DNA of 17,552 nucleotides from an uncultured Pseudomonadota bacterium (GCA_937967875.1 CALBTQ010000796.1:1-17552); one strand, 5' to 3'; shown: positions 1-9,404, numbered from the stretch's first letter. Made by a program: numbers and translations. The notes: a model not told the origin generated them from the letters alone.

Positions 1-46
1 ACCACCGAGATCTACACTCTTTCCCTACACGACGCTCTTCCGATCT
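1..46 (+). other. Illumina P5/TruSeq adapter remnant (assembly artefact)
   Basis: The first 46 bases match the 3' 46 bases of the Illumina TruSeq universal/P5 adapter, ending in the diagnostic GCTCTTCCGATCT at 34-46. Biological sequence begins at base 47. Read on the minus strand the adapter gives the well-known contaminant peptide IGRASCRERV, followed by a TAG, which creates a false C-terminus on the GH57 gene at 47-926. Base 1 is therefore a contig end from untrimmed reads, not a gene boundary. Confidence 0.98.
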
Positions 47-926
47 GCGTGTCGCGCACGAGAATCGCCGCGACCTTCGAACCGCCGCGGCTGGAAACCA
101 GGTACGATTTGCGCGGCGTCTTCGGATCGCCTTCGATGTGCGTGTAGGCTTTTTCGAACTGCCCCCACAGACGCTGCAGGGCGTCGAAACGGTCGATGTA
201 CGCGCCGATCGGTTTGCCGCCCTCGAGCAGGTGGCTGTCGACGATGAAGTAGCTGATGCCGTTTTCGTGCAGCACCTCCTCGACGCCGGCGCGGTCGAAG
301 GTTTTCTTGCCGGGGAAATCGACCGGGTGCGTCCAGGCATAGGATGGGCGATAGGCGCACTCGGGCAGCCAGATGCCCGCCGGCTGTTTGCCGAAATGTT
401 TGCGGTAGGTTTCCACGCCTGTACGCACTTGGGCGCGCACGGCCTCGTCGGAGCCCAGCAGCGGCAGGTAACCGTGCGTCGCGGCGCAGGTGATGATTTC
501 GATGTGCCCACCGTCCTGCAGCTTGCGGAACGAACCGACGATGTCGCGGTCGTACTTCTCGTTGAAGTCGCTGCTGATCGACATGAAGTAGTCGCGCCAC
601 ATCGCGGCCAACGCCGCCTTGGCGTCGCCGGTGCGCGTGAACGCCTCGTAGTCGTTGATGCTGGCTTCGATTTTCTGATTGATGTAGTCGTTCAGAATTT
701 CCGGAAAGGCCGGATGCGCCAACTGCTCGCACAAAATCGGCGTCAGGCCGATGGTGATCGCCGGTTTGATCCCCTCGTCGACCAGCCGATTGAACACATT
801 CAACAACGGGATGTAGCACTCGACCGCGGCCTCGTTGAGCCAGTCGGTGCCGTGCGGCCATTTGCCGTGCCCCAGCACGTAGGGTAGATGGGTGTGCAGA
901 ACGAACGTGAATTTTCCCAAAGACAT
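47..926 (-). CDS. GH57 1,4-alpha-glucan branching enzyme-type protein, C-terminus cut off by contig end
   Basis: The 293 genomic residues form the N-terminal part of a GH57 (beta/alpha)7-barrel enzyme. It opens with the GH57 motif 1 (HTHLPY, residues 11-16), has a GHIEIITCAATHGYLPLL stretch typical of the branching-enzyme subgroup, and carries the nucleophile motif GIWLPECAYRP with Glu189 as the expected catalytic nucleophile. Characterised GH57 branching enzymes are about 520-560 residues, so roughly the second half, including the acid/base Asp, lies beyond the contig end. Expected reaction: transfer of alpha-1,4 glucan segments to alpha-1,6 positions in cytoplasmic glycogen. The ATG at 926 sits one base after the TAA of the preceding glucanotransferase gene, with a GGGGAG ribosome site 8 bases upstream, so it is the last visible gene of the glucan operon. 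The apparent terminal IGRASCRERV is adapter, not protein. The GH57 assignment is firm. Branching rather than hydrolytic activity is inferred from motif style. Confidence 0.88.
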
Positions 927-927
927 T

Positions 928-3045
928 TTATAAACTCCCCAACGTCAAAGTGAGTTGCAAGGCTTTGCTCTCCCCCGTGCCGACCCGGAACCGGTTGCAG
1001 AAGGCGAAGGCCGTTCCCTGATACGTGCGCTCGAAACCGCCCTCGCTCTGGCTGACGGTCTCGACCGGGAAATGCCACAATTCGGATGGTTCGTCGACGC
1101 GCATCTCGACGCGCAATTTTTTCCAGGCGTCGTTGAGCGCGATCTTCTCGATGCTTTCAGCGATGCCGCTGATGCCCATCGTGCGTTTTTCGTCGCCGAC
1201 GTCGATCCAGCGGTCCTCGGCCATGCCGGCCAGCATCGTGAAGTTCCATTGCCGCGCCAGCCACAGTTCGATTTCCGGCCCGAGGTTGGTGACCGTGGTG
1301 ACCAAGTCGATCCGCGGGCTGTCGATCGCCGCCGAGACGGTTTTGGTCACGCGCAACGGATGACGCACGCCGCCGGGGTAGATGCCGCCCTCGCGGGTCA
1401 TCTCGATTTCGAAGCGGTCGCCGACGCGCTCGGCGCGCACCAGTTGATAGGGCTGGTTGACGAAATCGCCCAACTCGCCATAGCGCACGGTGGCGAAGCC
1501 GGCCGCGTCGGTCCACGGCGCGAGGAAGTGGTCGAGGTTGCCGTAGCGATCGAACCAATCGTAGAACAGCAGCTCGGCCAGTCCCTTTTCCTTGACGCGC
1601 ACGACTTCGTGCGGATTTTTCGCGTCGCCGTTGGATTCCTGATGCGCCGACAACTTCGAATGATAGATTTCGCGACGCCGCGCCAGCACGTCGGTCAGGT
1701 GATGATGCGAGCGGCGGTCGACCAATTCGTAGACCGAACCGCCGTAGGACGGCTTGACCACCAGATGCAGATGCTCGGTGTCGATGACCACATCGTCGTT
1801 GCCGTCGGCGTCGTGGTCGGTCACTTCCAGCACGGGCAGACCGAGCACGGCGTCGATGATATCCTCGGCGGCGTACAACTCGTTGAACACGCCGTCGCGC
1901 AGATAGTTCAGGTACAGGCCGCCGAACAAGCCGTGCCAGTATGCGCAATTGCATTGGCCGCGCAGCAGCGACGTTTGCGCATCCTTGAGCCTTTCGTCGT
2001 CCGGGTGCTCGGCCAGGGCCCGCTGCAGCTTTTTCGAAATGCGCAGCATGCGTTTGTGCATGCGGTTGGCCTCGGGGTACTTGGCCAGGAAATTGTCCCA
2101 GAAGCCGCCGCGTACGAAGGGCGCAAGGTGTTCCCAATGTCCGTCGCGCGTGGCCTGTTCGCGAATGCGCATCAGTTCGACGCCCGCTTCGACCGGCAGC
2201 GACCATTCGGTCATCTCGTGGTAGCTTGCGGTGGGCAGATACAGGCGGCCGGTCGGCGGATCGGCGTCGAGCACTTCACGGTACAGGACGATCTCGATGT
2301 CGTCGGCCTGCTCAAGTTTGACGAAGAATTTTTCGAGCCACTGTTTTTCGTAGACCCACTCGTAGGTTTCGGGCCAGATGCCGAACTTCTCGCCGTCGTC
2401 GGCGTAGGTGACGACCGGATTTTTCATCCGCTTGCCGATTTCGCGGATGTACGCCAGGTTGTTTTCCGCCGAATCGAAGGGGATTTTGTAGCGCAGCACT
2501 TTGTCGATGGGGAAGATCGCCGTGGTGTCGCCCCAACGTTCAGTGCTGTAGTAGCCGACCATCTTTTCCTTCGGGATGCCGGCGAAGCGAAAATGGCTGT
2601 CATCGACGATCGTGTATTCGATGTTCGCTGCGCGCAGCAGCACCGGCAGGCTCGGCTCCCAGATGCGCTCGGTGAGCCAGATGCCGCGCACGACGGCGCC
2701 CAGGCGCCGGCGCGCCCAGTCGTTCATGCGCGTGAGTTGCTCCAGCGCGTCGTCGTAAGGAATGGCGGTGAGGATCGGTTCGTAAAAACCGCCGCCGAGA
2801 ATTTCGAGTTGGTTGCGCTCGACCAGTTTGCCGAGCTTTTCAATATACTCGGGCTGGTGCGCTTCGATCCATTCCAACAGACAACCGCTGTGGTGAATGG
2901 CCATGCGGATCGCCGGATGCGCGTCGAGAATTTCCAGAAACGGCGCGTAGCAACGCTCGTAAGCCTCGGCCATCACGCCGGCGAAATTGCCGACCGGCTG
3001 ATGGTTGTGCGTTCCCAACGCGAGGCGTACTTTGTTCTTGTTCAC
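928..3045 (-). CDS. GH57 4-alpha-glucanotransferase / alpha-amylase (TLGT type)
   Basis: This predicted 705-residue cytoplasmic enzyme resembles the Thermococcus litoralis 4-alpha-glucanotransferase group (659 residues there). It starts with the GH57 barrel: motif 1 LGTHNHQPVGNF near the N-terminus, nucleophile motif GIWLTERIWEP with Glu126, and acid/base motif YADDGEKFG with Asp216/217. In the litoralis enzyme these residues are Glu123 and Asp214. The C-terminal half, from about residue 400, should be the beta-sandwich (DUF1925/DUF1926-type) domain. Likely role: disproportionation or trimming of maltooligosaccharides and glycogen side chains. The start chosen is GTG at 3045, one base after the TGA of the upstream gene and 8 bases after a GGAG. 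An in-frame ATG at 3081 would give 717 residues but has no ribosome site and overlaps the upstream gene by 35 bases. Hydrolase versus transferase activity cannot be decided from sequence alone. Confidence 0.92.
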   Translation of the reverse strand: MNKNKVRLALGTHNHQPVGNFAGVMAEAYERCYAPFLEILDAHPAIRMAIHHSGCLLEWIEAHQPEYIEKLGKLVERNQLEILGGGFYEPILTAIPYDDALEQLTRMNDWARRRLGAVVRGIWLTERIWEPSLPVLLRAANIEYTIVDDSHFRFAGIPKEKMVGYYSTERWGDTTAIFPIDKVLRYKIPFDSAENNLAYIREIGKRMKNPVVTYADDGEKFGIWPETYEWVYEKQWLEKFFVKLEQADDIEIVLYREVLDADPPTGRLYLPTASYHEMTEWSLPVEAGVELMRIREQATRDGHWEHLAPFVRGGFWDNFLAKYPEANRMHKRMLRISKKLQRALAEHPDDERLKDAQTSLLRGQCNCAYWHGLFGGLYLNYLRDGVFNELYAAEDIIDAVLGLPVLEVTDHDADGNDDVVIDTEHLHLVVKPSYGGSVYELVDRRSHHHLTDVLARRREIYHSKLSAHQESNGDAKNPHEVVRVKEKGLAELLFYDWFDRYGNLDHFLAPWTDAAGFATVRYGELGDFVNQPYQLVRAERVGDRFEIEMTREGGIYPGGVRHPLRVTKTVSAAIDSPRIDLVTTVTNLGPEIELWLARQWNFTMLAGMAEDRWIDVGDEKRTMGISGIAESIEKIALNDAWKKLRVEMRVDEPSELWHFPVETVSQSEGGFERTYQGTAFAFCNRFRVGTGESKALQLTLTLGSL

Positions 3046-3046
3046 G

Positions 3047-5218
3047 TCAGACACTCCAGTTGATGCTGTCATAATTTTCATCGGGCACGTAAATCATCAC
3101 GCGCCCGTTTTTCGGAAAACGATCTTCCTCGACCTCGCCCTTCATCAGGTAAATGACGAACCACAGCGGCTGTCCCGGCGTAACGTCGAGCATCTTGAAG
3201 GGCACGGCGACCTCGGCGATATCGCCCACGCGCACGCCGTCGTGGCGGGCCACCGTTTCCCAGCGGCTCAGTTGGTCGGGCGCCAGCAGGTCGTACTCGC
3301 GCAGCTCGGCGTTGCCCAGAGTGAAGGGGAAACTGACCTGACGCTCGACCTGCCCCTGCAGTTGAATGACGACCCGCAGGCCGTTTTCGCCGTAAGCCAG
3401 ACACTCCTCGGAGGGATCCAGGCGCAGGTAGAGGTTTTGCTGATCGAAGCCGAAGTACAGCTTGTGCAGGATGTTCTTGGACAGGTGCATGCTGCCGCGC
3501 ACTTTGGCCAGATCGATAAAACCAGCGTCCTTCCACTCGTAGAAATGAGAGACGCGGCCGTCCAGTTGCGGGGAGATGAGCGAGAGCGGTTGAACTACCA
3601 ATTGACTATCCCGTTCGCGATGGATCGGTTCGTCGAGATACGCCGGAACGCGATCGCCCAACAACCGAAATACATTTTTAAGTTTGCCGCGGAACAGATT
3701 GTCGAACTCCGCGTCGTTTTCACTATTGAAGTCGTCGTCATACCACCAGAACCAATCGGACCCCTCCGCCTGGAACAACTGCTCCTCGGCCGCGTCCAGC
3801 GCCGCCGGATCATGTCGTCCCGCCTGCCGCGCCATCTTCAGCGCGTTGTGCGTACGCTGCACGAGCGTCCAGGCCTGGTTTTCCTCCGGTCCGCCGATCC
3901 AAATGCCGTAATTCGCATTGATCCACGAACCGCTGTGCAATTTGTTCAACGTGCGTTGCGGCGGTTGTTCCTCCACCGCCTGACGCATGGACACCGGCTC
4001 GAAGCGCTCGTCCTCGACCAGGATCTTGAACAATCCGTTAAGGAATCCTTCGCCGCCGTCGGCGTAATACTCCCATGGGTTCTCGCCGTCAAGGACGATC
4101 GACACCGTGCCGCCGGGCGCGATCTGCCGGATACGGTCCAGGTGACGGACGAAATCGGCCAGGGCGATCTCCGGCGGGTTCTTGCTGTAGGTGAAGCCGA
4201 TCAGGTCCGACAGGTAGCGATCGCGGAAGAAGACGGCGACTTGTGCGTCGTTGACGGCCATGCGATAGGGCTGGTACAGGTCGCGATCGCGACTGAACTC
4301 CGGCAAACTGCGCGCCAGAATGCCCTCGTCGGTGGCCATCCACTTCAGGCCCGCCTCGGCGAACAACGGCACGATCTCGGGGCAGACCGACCCTTCGCTG
4401 GGCCAGACGCCGGCCGGCGCGCGGCCGAAGGTTTCGCGGTAGTAGTCGACGCCGCGCCGGATTTGGGCGCGCGCATCGTCGCGGAAGGAAAAATCGCCGG
4501 GCAGCATGACGTAGGGCATCGAACGACGCACGACGTCCGAGCCGACGAGAATCGGCAGGATCGGATGATAGAACGGGCTGGTCGAGATTTCGACACGGCC
4601 CGCGTCCAGCAGCCGCTTCCACCCGGGGATGACGCCGGCGAGCACTTCGGCCTGCACGTCGAGCACCAGGCTTTTCTCCGCCTCGGTAAACGAATTGCCC
4701 TTGGCGATCAGCGGCGCAATGCGCTCGTCGCGCTGTGCGTTGAAGCCGAACCACGACAAGTTGAACCACACCTGCAGATCGCGCAGATCCTGCCGGGAGA
4801 ATCGGCGCACCGCCTCCTCGATGGCCGCCGGATCGCCGGGCACGCCGCGCCGTTGCAGCAGGGCCGCATAGCCCGGATGACGGCGCACCATCGTTTCCCA
4901 GTTGGACATGAAGAAGTAGCGGACGATGAACGCTTTCTCGTCCGCCTCCAGATCCTCCGGATAAATGCGGCTGAGATTGAGGAAGGTGTCGCTGAGCCGC
5001 TCGTCGTTTTCGTAGGCTTTGAGCTGCGCCAGCAGGCTGGGCACGACGTTGATCGTGCAGGCCATCTGCGGGTGCTTCTCCAGCACGGCATTCATGTCGG
5101 CGTAGGCCTTGGTCGCGTGCAGACGCACCCAGGGCAGCGACGTCTCACCGGAGAGATCGTCCAGATAATACGGTTGATGCATGTGCCACAACAGGGCCAC
5201 GCGCAATGGCGCACTCAT
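3047..5218 (-). CDS. GH57 glycoside hydrolase, amylopullulanase-type
   Basis: A 723-residue GH57 protein of the alpha-amylase/amylopullulanase group (COG1449-like). Motif 1 is [10 protein letters not shown] near the N-terminus. The nucleophile motif is [13 protein letters not shown] with Glu275, and the acid/base motif is [11 protein letters not shown] with Asp377; both match the pattern of Thermococcus amylopullulanases. A helical region follows to about residue 490. The last ~200 residues look like a beta-sandwich accessory domain similar to glucodextranase/DOMON-type carbohydrate-binding modules. No signal peptide is visible, so it should act in the cytoplasm on glycogen or oligosaccharides, probably cleaving alpha-1,4 and possibly alpha-1,6 bonds. 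Its ATG overlaps the glgC stop as ATGA (4 bases), which indicates translational coupling. It is distinct in sequence from the two GH57 genes downstream, so the three are not a recent duplication. Family membership is firm; substrate specificity is inferred. Confidence 0.9.
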   Translation of the reverse strand: MSAPLRVALLWHMHQPYYLDDLSGETSLPWVRLHATKAYADMNAVLEKHPQMACTINVVPSLLAQLKAYENDERLSDTFLNLSRIYPEDLEADEKAFIVRYFFMSNWETMVRRHPGYAALLQRRGVPGDPAAIEEAVRRFSRQDLRDLQVWFNLSWFGFNAQRDERIAPLIAKGNSFTEAEKSLVLDVQAEVLAGVIPGWKRLLDAGRVEISTSPFYHPILPILVGSDVVRRSMPYVMLPGDFSFRDDARAQIRRGVDYYRETFGRAPAGVWPSEGSVCPEIVPLFAEAGLKWMATDEGILARSLPEFSRDRDLYQPYRMAVNDAQVAVFFRDRYLSDLIGFTYSKNPPEIALADFVRHLDRIRQIAPGGTVSIVLDGENPWEYYADGGEGFLNGLFKILVEDERFEPVSMRQAVEEQPPQRTLNKLHSGSWINANYGIWIGGPEENQAWTLVQRTHNALKMARQAGRHDPAALDAAEEQLFQAEGSDWFWWYDDDFNSENDAEFDNLFRGKLKNVFRLLGDRVPAYLDEPIHRERDSQLVVQPLSLISPQLDGRVSHFYEWKDAGFIDLAKVRGSMHLSKNILHKLYFGFDQQNLYLRLDPSEECLAYGENGLRVVIQLQGQVERQVSFPFTLGNAELREYDLLAPDQLSRWETVARHDGVRVGDIAEVAVPFKMLDVTPGQPLWFVIYLMKGEVEEDRFPKNGRVMIYVPDENYDSINWSV
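3054..3057 (-). promoter_or_regulatory. Ribosome binding site fixing the GTG start of the GH57 glucanotransferase
   Basis: GGAG on the minus strand lies 8 bases before the GTG at 3045 and inside the last codons of the upstream GH57 gene. The alternative ATGs at 3081 and 3072 have no comparable site. Confidence 0.65.
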
Positions 5219-6453
5219 GCTTCGATCCTGGTTCCTTTGGGAATTACAGTTATGCCGTCGTCGGTCACGGTGAAGCCGCGACGGCGGTCAAGTTCGTGAT
5301 CGAATCCGAGCTCCAAATGGGACGGCACCCGCACGTTCTTGTCGATGATGCACCGATGGATGCGGCTATAACGGCCGATGTCCACGTTTTCGAACAAAAT
5401 GCTTTCGGTCACTTCGGAAAAACTGTTGATGCGCACGAACGAGCCGAGAATCGACCGGTCGATGTGACCGCCGCTGATGATGCAGCCTTCGCTGACCAGA
5501 CTGTCGGTGGCGATGCCCAGACGGCGCGATTTCTCGTCGGCGAACACGAATTTCGCCGGCGGCCCTTGCTTGGAATAGGTGTGAATCGGCCACTGACGGT
5601 TGTGAATGTCCACGACCGGCGAAACGCTGACCAGGTCCATCGAGCATTGATAATAGGCGTCGATATCCCCGACGTCCCGCCAATATCCGCGCTCGCTTTC
5701 GCTCATGCCCGGCACGACGTTCTTGGCGAAGTCGTACACGAACATTTTGCGTGTTTTCATCATCGCGGGAATGATGGACTTGCCGAAATCGTGCGCGCTT
5801 TCGGGGCTGCGGCTGTCGGTGACGATCTCCTCGATCAGCGGATCGGCCGAAAAGATATAGTTGCCCATACTCACCAACGCCCGCGTCGGATCGTTGGGCA
5901 TCGGCTTGGGGTTTTTCGGCTTTTCGGCGAAGCCGATCAAGCGCCAATCCTTGTCGACTTCCATCACGCCGAAGGAGGACGCCTGCTCGATGGGCACCGG
6001 CACGGCCGCAATGGTCGCTTCGGAACCCTTGACGATGTGGAAGTTGAGCATCTGGCGCACATCCATTTTGTAGATGTGGTCGGCGCCGAACACGCACAAG
6101 TAGTTGGGATTTTCATCGGTGATGATCTGCAGATTCTGGTAGATCGCGTCGGCGCTGCCCTTGAACCAGTCGGGGCCGGTGCGCATCATCGCCGGCACGA
6201 TCTCGACGTAGGAACCGAACTGTGCACTGAACCGATACCCACGCATGATGTGCTTGTTGAGGCTGTCGGACTTGTACTGCGTGAGCACCTTGACCTTGTA
6301 AAAGCCCGAGTTGATGAAGTTCGACAGCACGAAATCGATGATACGGTAGCGGCCGCCGAAAGGCACGGCCGGCTTCGCGCGATGAATGGTGAGCGGCAAC
6401 AATCGCCGGCCTTCGCCGCCGGCGAGGATCATGGTCAGAACATCGCTACTCAT
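5215..6453 (-). CDS. glgC: Glucose-1-phosphate adenylyltransferase (ADP-glucose pyrophosphorylase)
   Basis: This enzyme makes ADP-glucose from glucose-1-phosphate and ATP, the committed step of bacterial glycogen synthesis. The 412-residue protein has the nucleotidyltransferase signature [13 protein letters not shown] at residues 10-22 and the GlgC hallmark [17 protein letters not shown] at about 25-41. Further on it has [18 protein letters not shown] and the [10 protein letters not shown] sugar-phosphate-binding segment. The C-terminal ~120 residues are the left-handed beta-helix region (SVGxG-like turns such as [10 protein letters not shown]). Length fits GlgC (about 400-430). The start at 6453 ([13 protein letters not shown]) gives the family's usual N-terminus; an in-frame ATG at 6525 would add 24 unsupported residues inside the kinase gene. 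The gene overlaps the upstream ROK kinase by 8 bases and the downstream GH57 gene by 4. Allosteric properties cannot be read from the sequence. Confidence 0.95.
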   Translation of the reverse strand: MSSDVLTMILAGGEGRRLLPLTIHRAKPAVPFGGRYRIIDFVLSNFINSGFYKVKVLTQYKSDSLNKHIMRGYRFSAQFGSYVEIVPAMMRTGPDWFKGSADAIYQNLQIITDENPNYLCVFGADHIYKMDVRQMLNFHIVKGSEATIAAVPVPIEQASSFGVMEVDKDWRLIGFAEKPKNPKPMPNDPTRALVSMGNYIFSADPLIEEIVTDSRSPESAHDFGKSIIPAMMKTRKMFVYDFAKNVVPGMSESERGYWRDVGDIDAYYQCSMDLVSVSPVVDIHNRQWPIHTYSKQGPPAKFVFADEKSRRLGIATDSLVSEGCIISGGHIDRSILGSFVRINSFSEVTESILFENVDIGRYSRIHRCIIDKNVRVPSHLELGFDHELDRRRGFTVTDDGITVIPKGTRIEA

Positions 6454-7441
6454 GGACCTGCTTCCCGATGGTTGTGTCGAATTCCTGAAATACCAATAAG
6501 CCGGCTCCAAGAGCGCCGGCATCATTTCCTAAGGCGGCGCGTTCGATCCGTACATTTTCCCCCGGCACGCGGTAGGCGCGCGCCCGTACTTCCTGGCGGA
6601 TGATCGGCCCCAAAACGTCGAAGGCCGCACTGATCCCACCGCCAATAACGAACAATGGTACATTAAGCACGTTTAGCACCGAAGCAATGACAATTCCAAT
6701 ATATTGTGCCGCTTCGTGTAAAATATTTTCACAGACGGCGCCCCCCTGACGCGCCGCATCATAAACCGCCAGCGGGGTCACTTTTTCGATGTCGCCGTCG
6801 AGCATCTGCAGCAGCAGGCGCCCCTCGCCCCGGGCGATCGCCTCTTTGGCCCGACGCACAATGGCCGGTCCGGCGGCCACCGCCTCCAGACAGCCCCGGT
6901 TGCCGCAGCCGCACAGCGGGCCGTCGCGTTCGACGGTAATGTGGCCGATTTCGCCGGCCATGCCCCATTCACCCTGCCAGATGCGTCCGTTGAGGATCAC
7001 CCCGCCGCCGATGCCCGTGCCCAGCGTCAGCAGCACCAGCGAATCGACGTCGCGCCCGACGCCCAGCCACTGTTCGCCCAACGCGGCCACATTGGCGTCG
7101 TTTTCCAGCACAACCGGCAGACCGAGGCGTTCCTCGAGCGGTCCGCGCAACTGCACGTCGCGCCATTGCGGAAAATTGGGACTCTGGCTTACGCGCGCCC
7201 GATCGCGGTACACGCCGCCCGGACAACCCAGGCCCACGCCGATCACCGTGTTGCCGCCGTCCTTTTCCGCCACAGCGCGCAAGCGTTGAATCACGTCGAC
7301 CAGCCGGTCGATCACCGCCTTGGGCGAAAGATCCTTGCCGGTAGGCGTTTGCGTCGGCGAGACGATCCTACCGGCGCGATCGACCAATGCGCCCTTGATG
7401 AACGTGCCGCCCAAATCGATGGCGATGGCCATTTTGTTCAC
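6446..7441 (-). CDS. ROK-family sugar kinase, probable glucokinase
   Basis: A 331-residue ROK protein expected to phosphorylate glucose with ATP. Visible motifs are the phosphate-binding DLGGTFIKG (residues 9-17), the catalytic-Asp motif [13 protein letters not shown] with Asp115, the second phosphate motif [10 protein letters not shown], and the ROK signature EIGHITV followed by [10 protein letters not shown]. His167, Cys177, Cys179 and Cys184 fit the structural zinc site of ROK kinases, and Glu186 follows. No helix-turn-helix is present, so this is a kinase rather than a ROK repressor. The GTG at 7441 directly follows the hpt TAA, with GGAG 9 bases upstream; an ATG at 7432 (Met4) has a much poorer spacing. 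Glucose-6-phosphate made here could feed ADP-glucose synthesis by GlgC after isomerisation, which suits the operon. Glucose specificity is inferred from the family and context. Confidence 0.9.
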   Translation of the reverse strand: MNKMAIAIDLGGTFIKGALVDRAGRIVSPTQTPTGKDLSPKAVIDRLVDVIQRLRAVAEKDGGNTVIGVGLGCPGGVYRDRARVSQSPNFPQWRDVQLRGPLEERLGLPVVLENDANVAALGEQWLGVGRDVDSLVLLTLGTGIGGGVILNGRIWQGEWGMAGEIGHITVERDGPLCGCGNRGCLEAVAAGPAIVRRAKEAIARGEGRLLLQMLDGDIEKVTPLAVYDAARQGGAVCENILHEAAQYIGIVIASVLNVLNVPLFVIGGGISAAFDVLGPIIRQEVRARAYRVPGENVRIERAALGNDAGALGAGLLVFQEFDTTIGKQVHE

Positions 7442-7966
7442 TTATTGTTTCTCCAGATGATAAATATCCTGCAAATGGCGAAAACGCCCTTCCCAGTCCA
7501 TGCCGTAGCCGATCACGAACTTGTCGGGAATGGTGAAACCGATCAGCGGATCGTTAAGCAGGTATTCCCGCTGCCGCTCCTTGGCCAGCAGCACCGCGCT
7601 GCGCACGCCGGCGGCGCCGATTTTATGCATGTAACTTTCGCAAAACGCCAGGGTCTTGCCGGAATCCAGAATGTCGTCGACCAGAACCACCTGCCGCCCG
7701 GCAACGTTCCAGGTCAAACCGGAGAGCATTTTCAACTCGCCGCTTTCCATGCCGCCCCCGTAGCTGGAGATGCGCAGAAAATCAATTTGCACGTCGCGCG
7801 CGACGGCGCGGATGAGGTCGGTCATGAAAAACAGCGCGCCGTCGAGAATGCCTACGAACGTCACCGGCTGCTCGCCGACGTCGGCCAGCAGCTTATCGGC
7901 CATCTCACGAATGCGCGCGGCGATCGTCGGTTGATCGATGAGGATGGTAAAACCTTCGGGAATCAA
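7442..7966 (-). CDS. hpt: Hypoxanthine phosphoribosyltransferase
   Basis: This 174-residue purine-salvage enzyme converts hypoxanthine or guanine plus PRPP to IMP or GMP in the cytoplasm. The PRPP-binding motif VVLVDDILDSGKT is present with the acidic pair Asp97/Asp98. The family landmarks GILDGALFFMTDL and FLRISSYGGG lie upstream, and the base-binding region PDKFVIGYGMDW lies downstream. Length matches bacterial Hpt (about 175-185). The start is an unusual TTG at 7966, supported by a GGGAG 8 bases upstream and by the normal family N-terminus; there is no in-frame ATG nearby. It is the promoter-proximal gene of the glucan operon, directly abutting the ROK kinase gene. A purine-salvage gene leading glycogen genes is unexpected, and may reflect only shared growth-linked expression. 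Confidence 0.93.
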   Translation of the reverse strand: MIPEGFTILIDQPTIAARIREMADKLLADVGEQPVTFVGILDGALFFMTDLIRAVARDVQIDFLRISSYGGGMESGELKMLSGLTWNVAGRQVVLVDDILDSGKTLAFCESYMHKIGAAGVRSAVLLAKERQREYLLNDPLIGFTIPDKFVIGYGMDWEGRFRHLQDIYHLEKQ

Positions 7967-7974
7967 AGCAAATT

Positions 7975-7979
7975 CTCCC
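7975..7979 (-). promoter_or_regulatory. Ribosome binding site fixing the TTG start of hpt
   Basis: GGGAG on the minus strand lies 8 bases before the TTG codon at 7966-7964. It supports translation from TTG and no alternative start is available. Confidence 0.75.
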
Positions 7980-8007
7980 AGTTGTATAATGGATAACCCG
8001 ATGCGCT

Positions 8008-8036
8008 ATCATAGCGGCGAGACCGCCGACCCGCAA
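8008..8036 (-). promoter_or_regulatory. Candidate sigma-70-type promoter of the hpt-ROK-glgC-GH57 operon
   Basis: On the minus strand, TTGCGG (8036-8031) is followed after exactly 17 bases by TATGAT (8013-8008). The -10 matches the consensus in 5 of 6 positions, the -35 in 3 of 6. Transcription would start near 8001, leaving a leader of about 35 bases before the TTG of hpt. It lies between the stop of the toroid protein gene and hpt, where a promoter is expected. Confidence 0.45.
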
Positions 8037-8114
8037 GGTGCGTCATCGCCCGCTAAGACAGCGAAACCAGTATGAACATCCTATCGGTGTCCTACTATTA
8101 AAAGGTGATTATTT
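8037..8114. other. Short intergenic stretch between the toroid-protein gene and the hpt promoter
   Basis: An AT-richer intergenic segment downstream of the gene at 8115-9404. I see no convincing hairpin plus T-run, so a terminator for that transcript is not evident, and read-through into the glucan operon remains possible. Confidence 0.4.
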
Positions 8115-9404
8115 TTATTCCTTGTAGAGATGGCGCAGGGCCAGGATTACCGCATGCATCTGATGCTGCGTGACGTCGATGCGCAAACCCGGCTCACTGC
8201 GATGGTTCATGATGCCGCCGACCGCCAGCGGATCGTCGGTGTGATGTTTGAGCAGAAACTTGTTGCGCTTGGCCAGCGGTCCCTCGACCTGCCAGGAAGT
8301 CAGCTTGTACATTCCCTTGTCGATGGTGCGTTCCAGCCGCGACATGATCGCCTGATCGTTGCGTTGTTCGGCGATGCGATAGGCGTGCGTCAGCCCTTCG
8401 AAAGAATAGCCCGTGTTGCGCGTACGGCGTAAAATGCTGTGCGTGTGGATGATCCACCAGGCCAACGCCAACGTTGTGTCGGCATACACGTCCGCGTCCT
8501 GCCAACCGGCGTCCTGATACTCCCAGAACGACATCGAGCCCCACTGGTAAAAGCCCTTGGTCTTGTCCGAATCCTGCTCCTTGCGCCAGGAGTCGACCGT
8601 GTACTTTTTGGCGAGGTACTTCGCGCCGCGCTCGATGGTCGGTACGTATTCGGTATGCCCCGCGTACTTGGCCGCCTTGGACAGCGCGAGCATGCTTTCG
8701 CCGTCGAAATACGGGCTGGACTTGCCCAGGCGCACGTTCACGCCGCGCACCAGACCCATCGAAAAGCCGCCGGATTTGAACTGCTGGTTGCGGATGAAAT
8801 TGAGGTAGCCGACCAGCTTTTGATCCAGTTCGGCGCGCTCGGCTTCATCCAGATTCGGCTCGGCGCTCAGATAATCGACGATGGCCAGCGCGACCAGCGC
8901 GACCGTGCCGGTCAGCACCGTTTTCGCGCCGGGATAATAAACGATCAGGGAATTGTCGGGTCCCGGCCGGGAGTTGCGGAAGAAGAAATCGAAGCCTTTT
9001 TTCAACGCGTCCCGCGAGGCGTCGGTCGGCTCGAACTGATGGCACAAGGCGATGCCCCACAGCGCGCCGGCCTGGCGCACCTGGTTGTCCAACGGGCTCT
9101 GCTTCTTGGCGACGAAATCGTATTCGTAATTGAAATTGCCCTCCGGCTTCTGGTTGGCGATCATGAAGTCGCGTCCCAGGCGGAAGGATTCCAACAGCAT
9201 TTCGCGGGTCATCAGGCGATCGTAGTTGCGCACCGGCTTCCATTTCTGGTCGGCGCGCACGGCTTTGATCTGCTCGGCGAATTCGCGCGAATCGTCGGGA
9301 ATGTTCATGTGGCCGAACAGACGATCCTGATTGATCCACACCAGAACGCCGACCACGGCGAGCGCCGCGACGATCAACAAAAAACGATTAACAAATTTTT
9401 TCAT
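8115..9404 (-). CDS. Membrane-anchored alpha/alpha-toroid protein of unknown substrate
   Basis: A 429-residue protein with one N-terminal hydrophobic segment (about residues 5-24, preceded by Lys-Lys and Arg) that looks like an uncleaved signal anchor. The rest would be outside the cytoplasmic membrane. The body is helical, with repeated aromatic and small-residue patterns such as NQVRQAGALWGIAL, YFDGESMLALSKAAKYAG, DADVYADTTLALAWWII and TQHQMHAVILALRHL. This is reminiscent of alpha/alpha-toroid folds (terpenoid-cyclase-like, glucuronyl C5-epimerase-like or six-hairpin glycosidases). I do not recognise a named family or a catalytic motif. The start chosen is the ATG at 9404, 5 bases after the transporter stop. 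A further ATG at 9857 would add 151 residues of shadow sequence inside the transporter gene. Co-transcription with the EamA transporter suggests a shared envelope or carbohydrate-related task; this is inference only. Confidence 0.8.
   Translation of the reverse strand: MKKFVNRFLLIVAALAVVGVLVWINQDRLFGHMNIPDDSREFAEQIKAVRADQKWKPVRNYDRLMTREMLLESFRLGRDFMIANQKPEGNFNYEYDFVAKKQSPLDNQVRQAGALWGIALCHQFEPTDASRDALKKGFDFFFRNSRPGPDNSLIVYYPGAKTVLTGTVALVALAIVDYLSAEPNLDEAERAELDQKLVGYLNFIRNQQFKSGGFSMGLVRGVNVRLGKSSPYFDGESMLALSKAAKYAGHTEYVPTIERGAKYLAKKYTVDSWRKEQDSDKTKGFYQWGSMSFWEYQDAGWQDADVYADTTLALAWWIIHTHSILRRTRNTGYSFEGLTHAYRIAEQRNDQAIMSRLERTIDKGMYKLTSWQVEGPLAKRNKFLLKHHTDDPLAVGGIMNHRSEPGLRIDVTQHQMHAVILALRHLYKE

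Noticed and set aside
12..46. Natural C-terminus of the branching enzyme
   Set aside because: The residues come from the sequencing adapter.
955..3063. A 702-codon open frame on the plus strand
   Set aside because: Exact antisense of the glucanotransferase gene, again without any recognisable motif.
3005..5299. A 764-codon open frame on the plus strand
   Set aside because: Lies opposite a GH57 gene with intact catalytic motifs; no ribosome site or family motif in the plus frame.
8037..8114. Terminator after the toroid protein gene
   Set aside because: Only a 4-bp CGCT/AGCG hairpin is visible and no T-run follows on the minus strand.
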